Of a DNA stretch of 14,270 nucleotides, positions 11,131-14,270 are shown piece after piece; within the stretch, counting starts at the first letter, position 1; each line of letters opens with the position of its first letter. The stretch spans positions 1-14,270 of the forward strand of contig DASPTB010000121.1 in the NCBI GenBank assembly GCA_035623615.1, in the 5' to 3' direction. The DNA comes from DASPTB01 sp035623615. Its GTDB lineage: Bacteria > Actinomycetota > UBA4738. Under the pieces are notes generated by a model. The model was not told the origin of the DNA. It made no database searches and was given only the letters and a program-made list of their open reading frames with translations. The translations under genes were made by a program, and so were the position numbers.

Positions 11131-11165
11131 TGACCGGAGCCTCGCGGCCGAGACCGTCCCGGTCA
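11131..11165 (-). terminator. Hairpin at the end of the PPOX-class gene, possible terminator
   Basis: A 7-bp perfect inverted repeat, TGACCGG (11165-11159) and CCGGTCA (11137-11131), encloses a smaller CTCG/CGAG stem (11152-11149 with 11144-11141). It begins in the stop codon of the PPOX-class gene. No T-tract follows, so it is not a classical intrinsic terminator. It could still separate the upstream gene from the nuo promoter. Confidence 0.35.
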
Positions 11166-11603
11166 GGCCGGCTCGCCCCGAGGCCCCCCGTTGCTCCAAC
11201 CGGCGAACCGGTCGGGTCGCACACGAAACATCGCCGGCTCGGGGACCTGCGTCGCGTAGGCCTCGAACCCATCGCCCCCCAGGTCGCTGCGGTACTTCTC
11301 GAACCACGCGGAGATCGCTCGCTTGGCCGAGGGGTGGTCTGCCCCGAGCAACTCGGCGGATCCGTGGAGAAGCAGCCCCTGGTGTTCCACCCACGCCCGG
11401 CCGCGGTCGAACTCGAGAGCGACGCGCGGGTCGCGTTGCAGATTCGCCCACACACGGCTGTCCCGCCGGCAGGTCACGTACACGCCCTCCTCCAGCCAGA
11501 CGAACCACAGCGGCACGACGTGCGGGGCACCGCCCGGGAGCAGCGTACCGACCCTGACCATCGGCGCGTCCTTGAAGGCACGTCGCGCGTCCGTCAAGGG
11601 CAT
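11163..11603 (-). CDS. PPOX-class (pyridoxamine 5'-phosphate oxidase-like) flavin/F420-binding split-barrel protein
   Basis: A 146-residue cytosolic protein of the PPOX-like split-barrel superfamily, whose members bind FMN, F420 or heme and often act as reductases on unknown substrates. The core is visible: VRVGTLLPGGAPHVVPLWFVW (about residues 16-36), then VYVTCRRDSRVWANLQRDPRVALEF (41-65), and a C-terminal FRVRPDRFAGW (126-136). PHVVP followed by an aromatic strand and the DSR-x-N-L-RDPRVAL block are characteristic. The start is uncertain among ATG 11603, GTG 11612 and ATG 11624; I chose 11603 because homologues begin just before the L-x-D-x-x-R-x-F helix. A possible -10 (TATGCT, 11625-11620) would make a leaderless GTG at 11612 feasible. 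It stands apart from both operons, and its substrate cannot be told from sequence. Confidence 0.85.
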   Translation of the reverse strand: MPLTDARRAFKDAPMVRVGTLLPGGAPHVVPLWFVWLEEGVYVTCRRDSRVWANLQRDPRVALEFDRGRAWVEHQGLLLHGSAELLGADHPSAKRAISAWFEKYRSDLGGDGFEAYATQVPEPAMFRVRPDRFAGWSNGGPRGEPA

Positions 11604-11619
11604 GACCTTCACGGATCGA

Positions 11620-11625
11620 AGCATA
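11620..11625 (-). promoter_or_regulatory. Possible -10 box for the PPOX-class gene
   Basis: TATGCT on the minus strand fits the TAnnnT pattern. Transcription would begin at about 11613, next to the GTG at 11612, which would make a leaderless message. No good -35 is visible upstream, so this is weak. Confidence 0.25.
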
Positions 11626-11659
11626 GGGCAACGACATGCGAACGTAAGGGGGGGCGAGC

Positions 11660-11845
11660 TCAGGAGTGGAGCAGCACGATGGCCGCGAGCACCACCATCA
11701 CGGCGATCACCGAGAGGAACACGGTGGCGTGGTACTGGGCCGGGCTCGGGCTCGGGAGGCCGGCGGGGTTGCACTGCTTGCAGGTCGACTGCCCCCACGG
11801 CACGCCCCGGCCGCACCGGACGCATCGGTCGTATGCCCGCGCCAC
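11660..11845 (-). CDS. Small zinc-ribbon membrane protein of unknown function, linked to the cta genes
   Basis: A 61-residue protein that I do not recognise as a named family. The N-terminal half has a treble-clef or ribbon-like pair of CxxC motifs (Cys8, Cys11, Cys22, Cys25), spaced as in small rubredoxin or zinc-ribbon domains. NPAGLPSPSPAQYHAT links it to one hydrophobic helix (about residues 41-59) that ends the protein. The start is GTG at 11845-11843, preceded by GAGGAGGAG at 5-bp spacing, the best ribosome binding site in the region. It lies 11 nt after the subunit-IV-like gene, so it is probably the last gene of the cta cluster. Such a layout could place a metal site next to the membrane for oxidase assembly or copper/heme handling; that is inference. 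Confidence 0.8.
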   Translation of the reverse strand: MARAYDRCVRCGRGVPWGQSTCKQCNPAGLPSPSPAQYHATVFLSVIAVMVVLAAIVLLHS

Positions 11846-11846
11846 G

Positions 11847-11855
11847 GCTCCTCCT
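11847..11855 (-). promoter_or_regulatory. Ribosome binding site for the small zinc-ribbon gene
   Basis: An AGGAGGAG-type sequence on the minus strand lies between the upstream stop codon (11859-11857) and the GTG at 11845. It is the main support for this 61-codon gene, since the ORF is too short to judge by length alone. Confidence 0.7.
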
Positions 11856-11856
11856 C

Positions 11857-12267
11857 TCAGTGCTCGGCCGTCGAGCTCGCGTGCTCGCCGGCGTCGTGGC
11901 CGTCGACGTGCCACTGCTTCCGGGCCGCCGAGATCCACCCCACGGCCGCCACGACGAACAGTATCCCCCCAATGACGAGGATCACCGGCGTCACCAGGAT
12001 GCCCACCACCATGACCACGGCCGACACGGCGAACACGAGCGGCCAGATCGTCGGACCAACGTGCGGCTCGCCCAGCCCCTCCTCCGCGGCTTCGTGCCTG
12101 GCCTTGCGCACCGCGAGGAGCGCATAGCACCCGAGGTAGGCGAACCCAACCCCGGTGAACAGGATCAGGACGAAGCCCTGCTTGTTGCTCTGCAGCCCCA
12201 GGTAGACGAACGAGTCGATCAGGAAGAGCACCCCGAGGATCAGGCCGATGCGCGAGAAGGTACTCAC
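11857..12267 (-). CDS. Probable cytochrome c oxidase subunit IV (actinobacterial CtaF-like)
   Basis: A 136-residue membrane protein with four predicted helices: about residues 6-24, 31-53, 74-93 and 94-114. It is arranged as two pairs around a charged loop (54-72), as in the actinobacterial oxidase subunit IV. The tail is short and rich in His (His120, 124, 129, 136). The HVGPTIWPL segment before helix 3 resembles the H-x-x-x-WPL of that family. The call rests on this topology and on its position right after ctaE, with a GTGA overlap, since sequence conservation is low. It lacks catalytic residues, as expected for an accessory subunit. An unrelated small membrane protein co-transcribed with the oxidase cannot be excluded. 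Confidence 0.65.
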   Translation of the reverse strand: MSTFSRIGLILGVLFLIDSFVYLGLQSNKQGFVLILFTGVGFAYLGCYALLAVRKARHEAAEEGLGEPHVGPTIWPLVFAVSAVVMVVGILVTPVILVIGGILFVVAAVGWISAARKQWHVDGHDAGEHASSTAEH

Positions 12268-12854
12268 GAGGCCGCCAGGTAGAAGGCCGCGAACAGGGCA
12301 ACCCCGAGCACGACGACGAAGAACCAGTAGACGGCCAAGGCCTCGGCCGGGTCACGCCGCAAACGCAGCTCGCCGGCCGCCGCCTGCGTGGACACCATGA
12401 CCGCGAAGACGATCCCGCCGATCACGTGGGCGATGCCGAGCCCGTTCATCACGTAGAACAGCGAGGCGTAGATCCCGCCCTTGATCCCGAAGCCGACGTC
12501 GGGAAGGCCGACCACCCAGAGGACGCAGAAGGCGACCCCGAGGACGATCGTCGCGACGAGCCACTTGAAGGCGCCCTCGCCGCGCCGGCGGCGAGCGGCG
12601 AGCAACGCGAGCGCCATGGGAATCGCGCTCAGGACGAGGACGACAGCACCGGCCGTCGGCACGCCGATCGGCGGCACCGGCGTCTTGAGTGGCGGCCAGA
12701 CCTTGGTCGCCGAGTACGACGCGGCGAACACGGCGAAGAACGCCATGAAGAACATCGTCTCCGACGCGACGAACAGCACCATCCCCATGACCGAGCTGCT
12801 GGTGGAAGCGACGGAACGCTGGTCCATCGCCTCGGCGGTCTCCTGCGCGCTCAT
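12264..12854 (-). CDS. ctaE: Cytochrome c oxidase subunit III
   Basis: Accessory membrane subunit of the heme-copper oxidase, 196 residues, with five predicted helices: about 22-45, 66-86, 97-117, 128-155 and 173-194. This is the short bacterial form. Glu32 in FVASETMFFMAFFA is the conserved helix glutamate of the family, and GLGIAHVIGGI holds His143. Unusually, the last helix reads VYWFFVVVLGVALF where most COX3 proteins have YWHFVDVVW; the His, Asp and second Trp are absent. The start is ATG at 12854-12852, in an ATGA overlap with ctaD and preceded by GGGGGAGGT at five bases. The order ctaD-ctaE-subunit IV is typical of actinobacteria. Confidence 0.93.
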   Translation of the reverse strand: MSAQETAEAMDQRSVASTSSSVMGMVLFVASETMFFMAFFAVFAASYSATKVWPPLKTPVPPIGVPTAGAVVLVLSAIPMALALLAARRRRGEGAFKWLVATIVLGVAFCVLWVVGLPDVGFGIKGGIYASLFYVMNGLGIAHVIGGIVFAVMVSTQAAAGELRLRRDPAEALAVYWFFVVVLGVALFAAFYLAAS

Positions 12855-14270
12855 GACTCACCTCCCCCGGAGGAGGCGGCCTTCGCCATCCTCTCGTCGT
12901 ACACGGGACGAAGCGAGCGGATCCTGGGCAGCCGGTCGAAGTTGTGCGGGGGCGGCGGGGAGGAGGTCGCCCACTCGAGGGTGTTCGCCTTCCACGGGTC
13001 GTCGCCGACCATCTCGCGCCGGCGGGCCGAAACGATCACGTTGACGATGAAGATGATGATCGAGATCGCGATGATGTACGCGCCGATCGTGGAGATCAGG
13101 TTCAGCGTCCCCCACCCGCGGTCCGCCGGGTACAGCGCGATGCGGCGCGGCATGCCCTTGAGACCGAGCAGGTGCATCGGGAAGAACGTCAGGTTGAAGC
13201 CGACGAGCATGACCCAGAAGTGCCACTTGCCGAGCCCGTCGTGGAGCTTGTAGCCCGTCATCTTCGGGTACCAGAAGTAGATCCCCGCGAAGATGCCGAA
13301 CAGCGCGCCGCCGAAGAGCACGTAGTGGATGTGCGCGACCACCCAGAAGGTGTCGTGGATCGCGAAGTCCATCGCGGGAGACGCCATCCACACGCCGTCG
13401 ATTCCACCGATGAGGAACATCGCGATGAACCCGATCGCGAAGAGCATCGGGACCTCGAACCGGATCTTGCCGTGCCACATGGTCGCGAGCCAGTTGAAGA
13501 ACAGGACGCCCGTGGGAATCGAGATCATCTCCGTGGTAGCCGCGAAGAACGAGAGGTTCGTCACGAGGCCCGTGGTGAACATGTGGTGCGCCCACACCGT
13601 GAACGACAGCGCGGCGATCATCAGGAAGGCCAGCACCACGCCCTTGTAGCCGTACAGCGGCTTCCCGGAGAACACGGGGATGATCTCCGAGACGATTCCC
13701 CAGGCACCGAGGATGAGCATGTAGACCTCGGGGTGCCCGAAGAACCAGAACGTGTTCAGGTAGTACGCCACGCTCCCACCCCCGGAGGGGACGAAGAAGG
13801 TGGTCCCGAAGTGGCGGTCGCAGAAGAGCATGACGAGCGCCCCCGTCACGACCGGCGTCGCCAGCACGATGAGCAGCGACGTCGTGAACGTCGCCCACGT
13901 GAAGGGCGGAAGGCGGAACATCGTCATGCCGGGCGCGCGCATCCGCAGCACCGTGACGATGAAGTTGATCGCGCCGAGGATCGACGCCGTGCCGACGATC
14001 AACAGTCCGAGGATCCACAGATCCTCGCCGGTCCCCCCCTGAGCGGAGAGGGGGACGTAGTTGGTCCACCCGGCGGCGGCGGCCCCGCCGCTGACGAAGA
14101 ACCCGGCGAGGATCGTCAGTCCGCCGGCGGGGAGCAGCCAGAACGACAGGGCGTTCACGCGTGGATACGCCATGTCCAGGGCACCGATCTGCAGGGGGAC
14201 GATGTAGTTCCCGAAGCCGGAGAGGAACGGGAAGATCACCAGGAAGATCATGATCGTCCCGTGGATGGTG
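12851..14270 (-). CDS. ctaD: Cytochrome c oxidase subunit I (partial, 5' end outside window)
   Basis: Catalytic subunit of an aa3-type heme-copper oxidase that reduces O2 to water and pumps protons. The frame is open to the edge, so 472 codons are visible and roughly 60-80 N-terminal residues are missing. Numbering here counts from the Met at 14251. The heme a ligand His is in HGTIM just before that Met. Copper B ligands are His173 (in GHPEVY, with Glu175 and cross-linking Tyr177) and His222-His223. Heme ligands His307 and His309 are in VVAHIHYV. Asp26 (DMAYPR), the D-channel entrance, is intact. Leu250 replaces the K-channel lysine in PTGVKFFNW. The C-terminus with TLEWATSSPPPPHNF is typical of A-type subunits. 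The gene ends in the ATGA overlap with ctaE. Confidence 0.96.
   Translation of the reverse strand, partial: TIHGTIMIFLVIFPFLSGFGNYIVPLQIGALDMAYPRVNALSFWLLPAGGLTILAGFFVSGGAAAAGWTNYVPLSAQGGTGEDLWILGLLIVGTASILGAINFIVTVLRMRAPGMTMFRLPPFTWATFTTSLLIVLATPVVTGALVMLFCDRHFGTTFFVPSGGGSVAYYLNTFWFFGHPEVYMLILGAWGIVSEIIPVFSGKPLYGYKGVVLAFLMIAALSFTVWAHHMFTTGLVTNLSFFAATTEMISIPTGVLFFNWLATMWHGKIRFEVPMLFAIGFIAMFLIGGIDGVWMASPAMDFAIHDTFWVVAHIHYVLFGGALFGIFAGIYFWYPKMTGYKLHDGLGKWHFWVMLVGFNLTFFPMHLLGLKGMPRRIALYPADRGWGTLNLISTIGAYIIAISIIIFIVNVIVSARRREMVGDDPWKANTLEWATSSPPPPHNFDRLPRIRSLRPVYDERMAKAASSGGGES

Noticed and set aside
9886..11133. 415-codon plus-strand frame across the menaquinone reductase and its promoter
   Set aside because: Antisense shadow of a gene with clear flavoprotein motifs; the translation lacks any fold signature.
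11077..11637. Upstream extension of the menaquinone reductase frame towards 11637
   Set aside because: It overlaps the PPOX-class gene in a different frame and crosses the predicted promoter. The residues have no similarity to the family's N-terminus.

Overview
This window is a dense, GC-rich bacterial respiratory locus. Every supportable gene lies on the minus strand, so it reads from high to low coordinates. The gene set suggests an actinobacterium (Actinomycetota): a geranylgeranyl-reductase-type menaquinone reductase directly before nuoA, a PPOX-class flavin/F420 protein, an actinobacterial-looking oxidase subunit IV, and many GTG starts. No marker narrows this further; an uncultured or deep-branching lineage is possible because the oxidase subunits are divergent. 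The phylum is inferred from gene content, not from a search.

Layout, in transcription order. (1) About 14270-11660 is the end of a terminal-oxidase cluster: ctaD (COX1, cut by the window edge), ctaE (COX3), a four-helix subunit-IV-like protein, and a 61-residue zinc-ribbon membrane protein that I do not recognise as a named family. (2) About 11603-11163 is a single PPOX-class split-barrel gene followed by a hairpin. (3) About 11107-11061 is a control region with -35/-10 boxes at a 17-bp spacing. It abuts an 18-bp near-perfect Rex (NADH/NAD+ redox sensor) operator. (4) About 11076-1 is one long operon: menaquinone reductase, then nuoA-B-C-D-E-F-G-H-I-J-K. NuoK runs off the window. Nearly all its junctions overlap by 1-13 nt or have gaps of about 10 nt.

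Together these genes encode NADH oxidation by complex I, tailoring of its menaquinone acceptor, and oxygen reduction by an aa3-type oxidase. The predicted Rex site would tie complex I expression to the NADH/NAD+ ratio. All iron-sulfur ligand sets visible in NuoB, E, F, G and I are intact, including the extra N7 site in NuoG.

The points most worth a second look are the Rex-type promoter, the lack of any ordinary start codon for the menaquinone reductase inside the predicted transcript, the loss of the K-channel lysine in CtaD, the loss of the WHFVD motif in CtaE, and the small zinc-ribbon protein. There are no RNA genes, mobile elements or CRISPR arrays that I can support, and no gene-free stretch over 300 bases. 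This is mostly ordinary core metabolism, and I did not find a wholly new system.
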